This document shows positions 21,449 through 30,400 of a stretch of DNA of 64,000 nt, piece by piece. The notes beneath the pieces were generated by a model that saw nothing but the letters and a program-made list of their open reading frames with translations, did not search any database and was not told where the DNA came from. This DNA is from a virus. The stretch is taken from positions 1-64,000 of IMG/VR virus record IMGVR_UViG_3300026116_000003. One strand, written 5' to 3'. The stretch's first letter is position 1; each line of letters starts with the position of its first letter. A program made the position numbers and the translations under genes.

Positions 21449-22797
21449 AATTTCTCTGTTCGTATTATCTCCAGCAAGTCTTCGAAGATATTGAAGCTCT
21501 GAGCGTCTTCTTCTCCGTTCAATACTGCGTCTAGGATATCCGACTTCTTCCGCAGAATTCGCACCAGCTTCTCTTCGATAGTCCCTAACGCCGTCAAGTA
21601 ATGAATGACGACTTTCTTCTTTTGCCCGATACGATGGATACGGTCCTCGCCCTGCAGCAAGTCGCCGGGACTCCAAGGGAAGTCCAGAGCCGCCGCGTTG
21701 CTGGCCGCATGCAAAGTAATTCCGACTCCGGCTGCTTTCCAATTTCCCAACAGCAGATTGACGCGACGATTGGATTGGAACTTCCGTACGGTCTCGTCCC
21801 GCTTGCGCCCGACTACGCGGCCATCGATAACGACGCTGGACGGGAATCTCTCTTTCAATTGGTCGATGACAAAAGTATGCATGGTCAACGCCACGAGTTT
21901 CTCTCCGGGGTGCGCGATAAAGAATTCCTCAATCCATTGCTTGGTCCATTCCATTTTCAACTTGGCTACGAGCCGCAACAGATATCCGACTTTGACGAGC
22001 GCCAGACTCTTCTTCGCCCGCATCGCTCGGGATGGGCTGGTCTCTTTGAGCCAGACCAGAAACTCGTTATCAGCCCTACGATATTCCTTGTAAGACGCCA
22101 GCCGGAACGGAACGATACGCCGAGTCTTGGCCGGCAGCTCCAGCAGCACGTCTTTCTTGAGCCGGCGAATCATGCACTCCGAGCGGAGAATCCGGTTCAG
22201 TTGTTTCAAGTTCGTTGCGCCATCGTATCTCCAGCCCCACGGAGTATATCGCGGCTTGCAATACGCCCAAGCATACTCTTCCCGGGATGGAAACAAATCG
22301 GGGCGGATGATTCGCAAGATGGACCAGAGCTCAATCGGCCGGTTCGTCAACGGAGTCCCGCTCAGCCCGATAACCGAAGAAGCTTTCTTGACCAGCCTCC
22401 GGCTGGCTCTGGTTCGTCTCGCTCTCGGCGTCTTCAGGTAATGCGCTTCGTCAAAGATTACCGTTTGCGGTTTAGCTTTCAATAGAACCGGCAACCACGA
22501 TTCCAGGATATCGTAATTGATAATAACTACAGAGCCGGGAAGCGGCTGGCGTCGCTTCATCTGGCCTTCCAAGACTTCCGTCCGCATATTGAAGTGGATG
22601 GCCGCTTCCGACTGCCAAGTATATTTGACTGAAGCGGGGACTACGATAACGACTGGCCGTCGGCGTGGCGTCTTGAGAATCCAATAGAGCGATTGAATAG
22701 TCTTGCCCAATCCCATTTCATCAGCCAGCAAAGCTCGCCCTTTGAACGCTCGGATTTGACGAGCGCCAGCCAACTGAAATGGTTTAAGCTTGGTCAT
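21445..22797 (-). CDS. SNF2-family DEAH helicase (SMARCAL1/RapA-like)
   Basis: 450 aa. Motif I is DEMGLGKT, motif Ia VVPASVKYTW, motif II DEAH, motif III LSGTPLTN, motif IV-V GVGITLHAASNA, motif VI QGEDRIHRIGQ: a complete SNF2 ATPase. It lacks extra DNA-binding domains. SNF2 proteins translocate on double-stranded DNA and remodel forks or displace proteins; phage versions usually sit in replication/recombination modules, as here. ATGA overlaps couple it to the gene on each side. Confidence 0.9.
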   Translation of the reverse strand: MTKLKPFQLAGARQIRAFKGRALLADEMGLGKTIQSLYWILKTPRRRPVVIVVPASVKYTWQSEAAIHFNMRTEVLEGQMKRRQPLPGSVVIINYDILESWLPVLLKAKPQTVIFDEAHYLKTPRARRTRASRRLVKKASSVIGLSGTPLTNRPIELWSILRIIRPDLFPSREEYAWAYCKPRYTPWGWRYDGATNLKQLNRILRSECMIRRLKKDVLLELPAKTRRIVPFRLASYKEYRRADNEFLVWLKETSPSRAMRAKKSLALVKVGYLLRLVAKLKMEWTKQWIEEFFIAHPGEKLVALTMHTFVIDQLKERFPSSVVIDGRVVGRKRDETVRKFQSNRRVNLLLGNWKAAGVGITLHAASNAAALDFPWSPGDLLQGEDRIHRIGQKKKVVIHYLTALGTIEEKLVRILRKKSDILDAVLNGEEDAQSFNIFEDLLEIIRTEKL

Positions 22798-23036
22798 TTC
22801 GCATAATAAGCCGAGTCTAATTTTCCTTCGCGTTCTAATTCTTCAAGGTCTTTTTTGTCGTTGAAAAACTCGAAGCCCGTAATGTTTTGAGACATTGTAT
22901 GCATGTGACGAAACCGCTTATATTCGCCCGGCTTCCACGATTGATGCCGATACCACGATACGTCGGGGATGGTTTTCGTAAAAGGAACTTCGGTCAAGTT
23001 CTCTACTTGCGGAGGAGTATCTTTGTTTGTTTTCAT
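22794..23036 (-). CDS. 80-aa protein of unknown function
   Basis: MKTNKDTPPQVENLTEVPFT, then DVSWYRHQSWKPGEYKRFRH, FFNDKKDLEELEREGKLDSA at the end. Rich in aromatic and charged residues; no family recognised. ATG at 23036 chosen because it lies 5 nt after the sigma-like gene stop; overlaps the helicase start by 4 nt. Confidence 0.6.
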   Translation of the reverse strand: MKTNKDTPPQVENLTEVPFTKTIPDVSWYRHQSWKPGEYKRFRHMHTMSQNITGFEFFNDKKDLEELEREGKLDSAYYAK

Positions 23037-23040
23037 AAAT

Positions 23041-23610
23041 TTAATGAGCCCACACTTCCCAAAACCGCAATTCAATCTCTCGTTGCGCTCGCTCGATGCG
23101 TCGCTTGTCCAGGCCTTTGCTCTGGAGATATTCTTTGACTCTCGCCAGCAGTTGCTTCGGCGTCATCTTGCTCCCCAAGTCCAGACTTTCTCCGCGACGC
23201 GGGCCAGCAGCAATCCGCCCCACTTCCAGAATCTCCGCCGGGGTCTCCAGCAGGAGACTGATTATCTCTTGAGCGTCTTCCGACAAGCCACCAATCATAT
23301 CCATAATCTCGCTACGTTGCTCCGGCGCGAATCCAGTCAACTCGTCGTTCATCTCCGTGCAGATTAGCGGGTCTCTCGTCCGCTTCGTTATCCAGCTGCG
23401 CAAGCTCGTCCAGACCTTAAAGTAGCACCAGGAAGAGAACTTAGAACCGCGGCGGCTATCGTAAGTTTGACAAGCGAGCATGAAGGCCAGATAAGCCTCG
23501 CTCCGCGACTCTTCGAAAGTTACTGGACAAGCTTGCGCGACTTTCCACGCCAGACTGCAGAGCATTTTTTCCACTTTGGGAAATTCAATTTGCGGGTCGA
23601 TTTTTGTCAT
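23041..23610 (-). CDS. sigma-70-like RNA polymerase sigma factor
   Basis: 189 aa. The first 80 residues match sigma region 2: EFPKVEKMLCSLAWKVAQAC, then EAYLAFMLACQTYDSRRG and KFSSWCYFKVWTSLRSWITK, as in region 2.1-2.4 (core binding and -10 recognition). The C-terminal part (MTPKQLLARVKEYLQSKG) could be a reduced region 4. It is a candidate to recognise the repeated class-1 promoters, whose boxes depart from TTGACA/TATAAT. The promoter region overlaps a 25-bp palindrome, suggesting repression. Confidence 0.65.
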   Translation of the reverse strand: MTKIDPQIEFPKVEKMLCSLAWKVAQACPVTFEESRSEAYLAFMLACQTYDSRRGSKFSSWCYFKVWTSLRSWITKRTRDPLICTEMNDELTGFAPEQRSEIMDMIGGLSEDAQEIISLLLETPAEILEVGRIAAGPRRGESLDLGSKMTPKQLLARVKEYLQSKGLDKRRIERAQREIELRFWEVWAH

Positions 23611-23618
23611 TTGTCGTT

Positions 23619-23643
23619 GGTTAGAAAGTATACCTTTCTAACC
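23619..23643. promoter_or_regulatory. operator palindrome at the sigma-like gene promoter
   Basis: GGTTAGAAAG (23619-23628) and CTTTCTAACC (23634-23643) are perfect inverted repeats around TATAC. On the minus strand TATACT inside it can serve as a -10 box with TTGACA about 14 nt upstream, so a bound repressor would block the sigma-like gene. It begins 8 nt from the start codon. Confidence 0.65.
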
Positions 23644-23748
23644 CGGTGTCAACTCTCAAAAGATAATAAGACGTTAGGTTTATATTTACGTATTAAAAGA
23701 CCCAAGAACTTTAGAGATTCGTTATGTAGGAGCCCACCGGAACTTAAA

Positions 23749-23838
23749 ATGCAATTCAAGTCGGCTTGCGCTCGTGATAGAGAAACGATGCAAGAAGCAA
23801 TCGTAAGGATGATGCAAGAATTTTCAGACGAGAGATAA
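23749..23838 (+). pseudogene. remnant of a ribbon-helix-helix gene
   Basis: The frame MQFKSACARDRETMQEAIVR, then MMQEFSDER and stop matches the C-terminal half of the 51-aa regulator at 21293-21448 (NQFKAACARKGQTMQEAIVK). The upstream frame is open and reads RSPPELK before the Met, similar to RHH domains, but there is no good start codon, so this looks like a decayed or truncated paralogue. It lies at the divergent junction (23611-23846, a 236-nt stretch with no other gene). Confidence 0.45.
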
Positions 23839-23839
23839 T
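23834..23839 (+). promoter_or_regulatory. -10 box GATAAT for the rightward operon
   Basis: GATAAT, 7 nt, then the GTG start at 23847: the same near-leaderless layout as on the minus strand. A second GATAAT lies at 23662-23667. No CTAAAGTAT box. Confidence 0.4.
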
Positions 23840-23846
23840 AAGCAAC

Positions 23847-24905
23847 GTGAAACTAGAGTCGATTACGCTAAACAATTTCCAAGCGCACGAGCGCCTAGAA
23901 ATAAAGTTCTCTCCGACGATTACCACCATCAAGGGCGCTACTGACAAGGGCAAGAGTGCAGTCCTGCGGGCGTTGCGTTGGGTCTGCTTAAATGACACGG
24001 CAGGGGTGGACTTCATTAAGGAGGGGACCAAACGGGCTATCGTTACGCTGACTGTCGTTCACGAGCCGGCTCCGTTAGTCCGGTTGGAAGAAGTGATAGT
24101 CCGCAGCAAGAACGTCGACGGAGCGACTAATACGTATGCACTGGACGGGAAGGAATTCAAAGCGTTCGGGCAAGGCGTCCCTCCAGACATCGCCAAAACC
24201 CTAGCTCTAAGTGAAATCAATTTCCAGGGGCAGCACGACTCTCCATTTTGGTTTGCCGAGACGTCTGGAGAAGTATCGCGGAGATTGAACGCAGTGATTG
24301 ACTTGTCGATAATTGATACAGCGCTGGCTAATATCGGCGCCGAAGTCCGTCGAGCTTCAGAGCGGAAAAGCTTGGGCGAAGAGCGATTGAACGAAGCGAA
24401 GACGCAACTGGAAGAGCTCGCCCCGCAGCGGGAACGGATTGAGGAATTTCACAATGTTAAAGTCAAACAAACTACGCTTAAAGCCGTTGCTGAAGATTAC
24501 GATAAACTGGCAGACGTCCTGGAGCGGGCAAGTTCTAATCAAGCAAGGGTCCTTGCTGCCAAAGCAGCCGACGGCGGTGAGCTATTGGCAGCAATACTAT
24601 CCGCTCGTCGAGCGCAACGAAGTGCTGAAATGCTGGAGGAGATTATCTATTCAATAGGCAAGTGGCAAAGCAAAGCAAAGCCGCCGCCGGACTTTCACCC
24701 AGTACAGATGGCTTGGGGAACTTGGGCAGACGCACGAGCGAAAGCAGAGAGACTATCAACTTTGACTGGTATCGTATTTGATAAACTTTCTATTATTCGC
24801 ACACTAGCGGAAGAAGCTCAACAAGCCGAAGCAAAGTTTCACGCGCAAGTGCGCGGCAAAGTTTGTCCGCTATGCAAACAGATAATTGAACTTGATGAAA
24901 GATAA
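23847..24905 (+). CDS. SbcC/Rad50-like ATPase, N-terminal half
   Basis: 352 aa, GTG start. Begins MKLESITLNNFQAHERLEIK; Walker A is GATDKGKS (residues 30-37), followed by the ATPase lobe with a Q-loop-like INFQGQHDSPF, then about 170 residues of coiled coil, ending at CPLC (residues 340-343), the CxxC zinc-hook motif. The protein stops 9 residues later. The second coiled coil, signature motif and Walker B that complete Rad50/SbcC/gp46 are missing here but present in the gene at 26465-27094. It overlaps the nuclease gene by 11 nt. Confidence 0.85.
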   Translation: MKLESITLNNFQAHERLEIKFSPTITTIKGATDKGKSAVLRALRWVCLNDTAGVDFIKEGTKRAIVTLTVVHEPAPLVRLEEVIVRSKNVDGATNTYALDGKEFKAFGQGVPPDIAKTLALSEINFQGQHDSPFWFAETSGEVSRRLNAVIDLSIIDTALANIGAEVRRASERKSLGEERLNEAKTQLEELAPQRERIEEFHNVKVKQTTLKAVAEDYDKLADVLERASSNQARVLAAKAADGGELLAAILSARRAQRSAEMLEEIIYSIGKWQSKAKPPPDFHPVQMAWGTWADARAKAERLSTLTGIVFDKLSIIRTLAEEAQQAEAKFHAQVRGKVCPLCKQIIELDER

Positions 24906-25842
24906 GCCTTATCCGATAGCCCTAGCCGTTGCCGACTTGCATCTCTCTTTGCTCCAGCCGGCTTGCCGAGCCGATAAGAGCTGGACGGACGTGCAAGCGG
25001 GATACCTCGAGCAACTAAAAGAGATTGCTGAAATTCGAATGACAGACGGTTCGCTTAGAACTTTGCCTATCCTCTGCGCGGGAGATATTTTTGATAGATG
25101 GAACGCCAGCCCCGAGTTGATTAACTTTGCATTGCACTGGTTACCCGATGGTATGCTGTGCGTCCCTGGCCAGCACGACTTGCCGCTCCACCGGAGCGAC
25201 TTGATGCACCGCTCCGGATACGGAGTATTGAAAAAAGTAGGGAAGATTAGAGACTTGTCTGAAGATGTGGTAACGATAGCAGCGGAGAGATTGATGGTGC
25301 ATGGATACGGATGGGAGCAAGAAATTGAACCGCTGGAAAGTAAATCCCGAGACCGCTTTCTCTACGTCGCCCTCATTCACCGCTACGTATGGACAGTCGA
25401 AGCTGGCTATCCGGGAGCGCCACAGTCTTCCCACTTGAGCTCGCTAATGAAAAGCTTGAAGGGTTACGACGTGGCAATCATCGGGGACAACCACAAGCCC
25501 TTTTTGAAAGAGCTAAAGAACGGCTGCACGGCTTACGGGTGCGGAACTTTTATCCGCCGCAAGACGGACGAGATTGACTACGCTCCTAGCGTGGGAATTA
25601 TTTACTCTGATGGAAAGGTAAAGCGCAAGCTGCTCGACATCTCTGGAGACCGCTTCCACGAAAGCGCTAAAGACCGTCCAGAGACAGCTTTTAATATGAA
25701 AGAGTTTATCGAAGGGCTGGAAGAGCTCGGCGAGCACGGGCTGGACTTTAAGGCAGCCGTTGAGAATCACCTCAAGAATGAGGACGTTCATCCGCAAGTA
25801 AAGGAAATTATCTTGGCCGCGTTAGATAATACGAGAGTATGA
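24895..25842 (+). CDS. SbcD/Mre11-like metallophosphoesterase nuclease
   Basis: 315 aa from the ATG at 24895 (MKDKPYPIALAVADLHLS). The metal-binding set is VADLHLS, AGDIFDRW, PGQHDLPLH (GQHD instead of the usual GNHD), ALIHRY and IGDNHK, as in gp47/SbcD nucleases. A C-terminal helical segment (NMKEFIEGLEELGEHGLD) may bind the ATPase. It would process DNA ends with the split Rad50-like subunits on either side. Overlaps both neighbours by a few bases. Confidence 0.88.
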   Translation: MKDKPYPIALAVADLHLSLLQPACRADKSWTDVQAGYLEQLKEIAEIRMTDGSLRTLPILCAGDIFDRWNASPELINFALHWLPDGMLCVPGQHDLPLHRSDLMHRSGYGVLKKVGKIRDLSEDVVTIAAERLMVHGYGWEQEIEPLESKSRDRFLYVALIHRYVWTVEAGYPGAPQSSHLSSLMKSLKGYDVAIIGDNHKPFLKELKNGCTAYGCGTFIRRKTDEIDYAPSVGIIYSDGKVKRKLLDISGDRFHESAKDRPETAFNMKEFIEGLEELGEHGLDFKAAVENHLKNEDVHPQVKEIILAALDNTRV

Positions 25843-26153
25843 AAGTAATGCCCGTTCAATGCGCCACTTGTCCCTTCCGGAACGATGTGGACGAAGAGCA
25901 CAAGTCCGTAATGGTTCCGACAATGGAGATGTGCATAAGCCCGGGCGGAGCCTCTCGCATCTGCCATTCGACGGGCCGAGACAATACGTTCCATAAGCGC
26001 ACGGGCAAGAAAGAAATGATTTGCCGCGGGGCCCGCAACTTCCAACTCCAATTCCTTGCTGCCATCGGATTCTTAGAAGCTCCGACGGACGCAGCGTGGC
26101 TAAAGAAATGTCGAGAGCTAGGGATTCAACCGGACCAGGGAAAACTAAGATGA
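25839..26153 (+). CDS. 104-aa four-cysteine protein (CxTCPFR family)
   Basis: MKVMPVQCATCPFRNDVDEE, CISPGGASRICHSTG, MICRGARNFQLQFLAAIGF: a pattern of C-x2-C-P-F-R followed by C, C-H and C that I recognise from uncharacterised phage proteins; it fits a zinc or iron-sulphur site. ATGA overlaps with both neighbours place it inside the recombination operon, so an accessory role with the nuclease complex is possible. Confidence 0.65.
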   Translation: MKVMPVQCATCPFRNDVDEEHKSVMVPTMEMCISPGGASRICHSTGRDNTFHKRTGKKEMICRGARNFQLQFLAAIGFLEAPTDAAWLKKCRELGIQPDQGKLR

Positions 26154-26350
26154 CGAAGCACGATAAAGATTGCGAGCTCGGAGACAACCACAAAGACTGC
26201 CGCGCTTGTCGAGAGAATAATTATGAGCAACGAAATCACAGAAGAGAAGTATCGAAAGTTAAAGCAGCAAGTCGAAGAGACGAAAGCCGAAGCAAGCCGG
26301 GCCCAGGGAGCGTTGGACCAGCTGCTCACCCGGCTGAAAGAGGAGTTTGA
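26150..26350 (+). CDS. small Cys-rich ORF overlapping the coiled-coil gene
   Basis: Starts in the TGA of the 104-aa gene (ATGA) with MTKHDKDCELGDNHKDCRAC, then CRENN, and stays open for 66 codons, overlapping the next gene (26223) by 128 nt in another frame. The first 24 codons fill the only gap in this tightly packed operon and carry a C/H cluster; the rest (basic, Pro-rich) looks like the shadow frame of the coiled-coil gene. A peptide may be made, or the frame may only couple translation. Confidence 0.35.
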   Translation: MTKHDKDCELGDNHKDCRACRENNYEQRNHRREVSKVKAASRRDESRSKPGPGSVGPAAHPAERGV

Positions 26351-26468
26351 TTGCTCTAGCTTGAAGGAAGCAAAAGCCAAGCTGACCGAACTGGAGGCAA
26401 AGAAAAAGAAAGCGGAGTCCGTATTTGAAAAAGTGCTGGCCGACTACGAGGAGAAATGGAAGCAATGA
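26223..26468 (+). CDS. 81-aa coiled-coil protein
   Basis: MSNEITEEKYRKLKQQVEET, continuous heptads (RAQGALDQLLTRLKEEF; LKEAKAKLTELEAKKKKAES). Its position directly before the C-terminal half of the Rad50-like ATPase and ATGA coupling to it suggest it supplies part of the missing second coiled coil. It lacks any zinc hook. Confidence 0.7.
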   Translation: MSNEITEEKYRKLKQQVEETKAEASRAQGALDQLLTRLKEEFDCSSLKEAKAKLTELEAKKKKAESVFEKVLADYEEKWKQ

Positions 26469-27094
26469 GACCCTGCCCGCCCGATAGAGACCCTATGTTT
26501 TGGAGGGAAGATGAGGAGAATAGAATGACGGACCTTGCTGCCGAAGAAAAAGAAATAGTCGAGCTGGCCCTCCGCTTGTCCCACTTAAAAGGGGCAGTCG
26601 AGGACGAGACCGAGGCGCTAAAGAAAGCGGAGCGCACCTTGCAGCGCACGCAGGAGGCGCAAGAGATACTTCAACTCATCGCCCAAGCCGTCCAGCAGCA
26701 AGCTCACGAAAAGATTTCCACCGTAGTTACCAAATGCCTCGAGTCCGTCTTTGAAGACCCTTACGCTTTCAAAATAGAGTTTGAACGTAAGCGGGGACGG
26801 ACCGAGGCAACCTTACGCTTCGTCCGGCGAGAGCTCGACGCGGACCCGCTCAGCTCGACTGGCGGCGGCGTGGTCGACATCGCTGCTTTCGCTTTGCGCG
26901 TCGCTTGCTTGATGCTCCATCGCCCTCGCTTGAGCCGAGTCGTTATCCTAGACGAGCCGTTCAAGTTTGTTAGCGCTCAGTATCGAGAGAATATGCGGAC
27001 GATGCTGGAAGAGCTGGCTAAGGATTTGCAGATTCAAATTGTAATGGTTACTCATTCCGAAGAGTATGAAACCGGAAAAATAATCGAGTTATGA
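26465..27094 (+). CDS. SbcC/Rad50-like ATPase, C-terminal half
   Basis: 209 aa from the ATG at 26465, which overlaps the previous TGA. A coiled coil (VEDETEALKKAERTLQRTQE) leads into the C-terminal ATPase lobe: ABC signature STGGGVVDIAAFALRVA, Walker B RVVILDEPF, and H-loop VTHSEEY. There is no Walker A, so it must pair with the N-terminal half encoded at 23847-24905. No CxxC hook here. The N-terminus (MRPCPPDRDPMFWREDE) is unusual. Confidence 0.85.
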   Translation: MRPCPPDRDPMFWREDEENRMTDLAAEEKEIVELALRLSHLKGAVEDETEALKKAERTLQRTQEAQEILQLIAQAVQQQAHEKISTVVTKCLESVFEDPYAFKIEFERKRGRTEATLRFVRRELDADPLSSTGGGVVDIAAFALRVACLMLHRPRLSRVVILDEPFKFVSAQYRENMRTMLEELAKDLQIQIVMVTHSEEYETGKIIEL

Positions 27095-27288
27095 AGCCGC
27101 TAGAAGACTTATCCCCAATGCCCTTCGGCAAACATAAGGGCGCTCCTATGCAAGACGTGCCAGCTTCTTACCTGCACTGGCTTTGGACCAACGGCCTGAG
27201 TAAAGATAAACAAAGCTCCGTCGCTGACTATATCCGGCGGAACTTGCACGCTTTGAAACAAGACCATCCAGACGGAATTTGGGATTGA
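27091..27288 (+). CDS. DUF3820 protein
   Basis: 65 aa: LSPMPFGKHKGAPMQDVPAS, then YLHWLWTNGLSKDKQ. The MPFGKxKG...PxxYLxW motif is diagnostic of DUF3820, small proteins often next to phage nucleases and exonucleases. It is the last gene of the rightward operon (ATGA overlap) and converges on the minus-strand zinc-finger gene. Confidence 0.8.
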   Translation: MKPLEDLSPMPFGKHKGAPMQDVPASYLHWLWTNGLSKDKQSSVADYIRRNLHALKQDHPDGIWD

Positions 27289-27418
27289 TTCGGTAGCCTC
27301 TCCCACTGCAAGCTTTGCAGTGGTGTCCGTTGACTAAACACGAAGCGTCAAAAGCTCTCCCCGTCCCGTAGCAGGCTGCACAAGGAGCCACCTTCTTGTT
27401 CTGAGACGTCCCTCTCAT
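27146..27418 (-). CDS. 90-aa DnaJ-type zinc-finger protein
   Basis: The N-terminus carries two CxxCxGxG-type motifs, APCAACYGTGRAF and HHCKACSGRGYRI, typical of the DnaJ/ribosomal zinc finger. The C-terminus (SQRRSFVYLYSGRWSKAS) is basic. It is oriented with the tail genes, and its last ~140 nt overlap the convergent DUF3820 gene, so the true 3' end or the expression is uncertain. Confidence 0.5.
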   Translation of the reverse strand: MRGTSQNKKVAPCAACYGTGRAFDASCLVNGHHCKACSGRGYRINPKFRLDGLVSKRASSAGYSQRRSFVYLYSGRWSKASAGKKLARLA

Positions 27419-27463
27419 GCCCGCAAATTAGCAGACTGGGGACTATCTGCAAGAACTTTTTAG

Positions 27464-30400
27464 CTAGGCGGGGTAGGCGGGAATAGTTTGCTGAGCGGTA
27501 ATATTGACGAAAGCTCCGTCTCCGTTCGCGTCGAATACGCTCACGCGCCAGTAGTGTAGCGCGTGCGCTCCGTCCGAGTCCAGCGGGAGGCAGACGATGG
27601 TGGACGTCGGAATCTCGCTGGCTTCCTCGTCAATCAGAGGAGTAACTGTCTCCGGGTCGAAGCTCTCCGTTTCCGACAGCCACAAAATCCATCCGACTAG
27701 ATTGCTTACCGCGGGGACCGTCCAGCTTAGCACATAGCACACTTGGTCACTCTCTTCGCTGTCAATAACCGCGCTTAGCGCAGTCGGAGGCGTGGGGACG
27801 ATAGCGAGACTGCTAATCTCCAGCGAGCCGTAAACCCACTCTCCTTGCCCTTCGTTGACTCCGGCCACGCGCACGTAGAACGTCCCGAGCAGGACTTGCA
27901 GCTGAATGGACGTGCGCGTAAGGACTCCGCGCTCCTGCCAGTTCTCTCCGTCTTCGCTCGTCTGCACGATGTAATACTGAGCGCCATACGCTGGCGGCCA
28001 GAGCACTTGCACGAGCGACGCCACGCCGCCGATTTGAGTAACCGTTACCGAGTCGACTGTTGGCAGCGCCGGAACTTCTGGCGCCGCCGGCGGCAAGTTG
28101 AGCACCGGCGCTTCCAGGGAGTCGAAAGAATAAATCAAGTCATTGCTATTGGCAGCGGAGATTCTAATCCGCTCTCCACCGAGCGGCTCCACTCGAACCA
28201 CGCGCCAGTAGCGAGTCACTTCGGCCACTGTGCCGAATACGAATAGCATCGGCTCGGTCTGCCCTCCGAGCAGGAAGTCCATAGCTGTTTCGTCCGACTG
28301 GATTTTTACCTGCTTCGGGTCGCTCGTCTCCCGCGCGATAAAGGGCCCAATTACCTCTCCGGCTCTCCCGCGCAACGCAATTTGATACTCGGCTGTCTCG
28401 GCGAAGTCCAGCGGCTCTGATACATACAAGTTATACCAGTTGTCTCCCATGTGAATAGCGTTGACTATGTAGCCAGCCTGCGCCCAGTTCGGCACGTCAT
28501 GAGCGAAAGCAAACAAGTCTCCGTAAGAAAGAATATGGCCTTCCAATCCAGTCTCAAACGTAATATTGTCCCGAAGGTATTTGTCTACGGCCAGCAAGTA
28601 AAGCGCTTCGCGGTAAGCGCGAGTCCGGTCCTGGCACCCGATGAACCGGATATTTTGCGGCCGGTCTGTAGTGCCACCTGGTAGCGTGGCGTGAACTTGT
28701 TCCTGCTTGTAGCCAGTATCGGGGTCTGTATATTCCATCAGGATGGAATCAAACTCGCCCAAGTCCCAAAGCTTTATCGACCAATCAAAACTATCCTTGA
28801 TGATATTGTCGGGAGTAAATAGCGTGACTGGAATCTCTGCAGCAGCGTCCCGCTTCATCGAGATAAGCGAACCGACGAGCATCGGCACAGCTCGGCCAAC
28901 TCTAGCTACCGCCCGAGCTGCTTCCCATACTGTAATGGCGTCTCGAAAAGTGAAGTCAAAGTAGTCCCCACGGTCGCTATAAATAGCGTCCAGCGCTTCC
29001 AGCGCATCCCAGTCAAAGAACACGTCGTCGGTAATCCGAGCGCCGTAAGTACTCCAGAAGATATCAACGAAAGCCCACACAATGCTCCGCGTGGCTACCG
29101 GAAGGATAATCGTCATCCCGTCGGAATCCCTACTGATAAGGAGCTTGCGCGTGCAAAGGACGTTGAGTTGCTTTTGGCTTTGAGAATTAAGGTTGTTCGT
29201 TGCGCGAATGATTACTGCGAGCATCGTCACCGCTCCGAATACCGGGTCTTCGTTCAAGTAAGTCCGCATCCCCGCCCACTCGGCTTCGTGTCCAGAACGG
29301 TAAGAGTCATCGAACGTATCCGTCCGCCGCATCCGGACTTCGTAGCGGGCGGCAGTAACTGAAGTGCGATACGTCTTGCGCTGTGGCGTCGTAGTGGTCC
29401 CGGTAATCGTCAGCGCTGTAGTGGAAGTGGAAATCGTAGTAACAGTCTTGGTTACTCCTTCCCGGTCGGTCGGGTCGTTATCTCCAGCGTCGCTATAGAC
29501 GGTAGTCACTGTCCCTTCTGGCGGGTCGCCACCAGCCCACGGAACGTAAGTAGTGGAAGTGTGAGCCCAAACCCAGGTAATCGACGGAGCCCCGCGCCAG
29601 ATGAGCGAGCGGGAAGTAGCAGTATAAACTTCTACTTGCTTGCCGATAAAGATATCTGCCCAAGCTCCGACCGGGTCGCCGGCGTCGTCGATGGTCCGCG
29701 CTTGCACTTGAATGGTAATGGAACGCGGAGACAAGCTGCCGTCGTCGTTGGCGTGGTAGAGTCCTTTAGGGAATAGCAAGTCCACCTGCAGCTGCACGGC
29801 TTCTGTATTTGCGGGGTTAGCCACGAACGGACCAATCCAACCATCTGGCAGAGGGTAGTCCTCTTGAGTAGCCGCAAGAACTTTCTGGCCGCCGGCTTCT
29901 GCTGAAGTATAGACGTTGGTCGGGAAGATAGTCACCTGCCCCGCTGGAGGGATTACTTCATACTGCACTTCCTGAAAGTTGGAGAGTAGCGTATCTCCGA
30001 TTTTTATTTCCTCTATTTCATACTCCCCTTGCCCCAGGCAGAACAAGCTGAATTGGTATTGGTCATTGTCGCGGTATTCATAGTAGGGCCGCGCCGCGTA
30101 GGAAGGGTAGACTCGATTTCTCCCATAGTTGCATTCAATCGGCTCGGCCAGCCGGATGGAATTCGCCTGCCCCTTGATGGTATAAACGGGGTCGCTAGCC
30201 GGAGCTTCTCCAGGAGTCGTCGGAGTCGGCGTCGACATCAGCAGCGTGACTCCGAGCATTACGATGGTAATGACGATGGAGATAATGGCTATCCAGGTGG
30301 CGGGGCATCCAGGCAACGTAAGGAAGTTAACCACGTCGTCTGGTTTGAGCAGGTAATCCCAGCCAGCTCGCAGCAACGGGTCTCCGTTGACGACACAAAT

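Noticed and set aside
21449-21742. Long upstream extension of the ribbon-helix-helix gene
   Set aside because: Arg/Ser-rich shadow of the SNF2 helicase frame; the ATG at 21448 gives the whole RHH domain.
23467-23748. Plus-strand ORF running from inside the sigma-like gene to the RHH remnant
   Set aside because: Its first half is antisense to the sigma-like gene; only the last 30-45 codons resemble a protein family.
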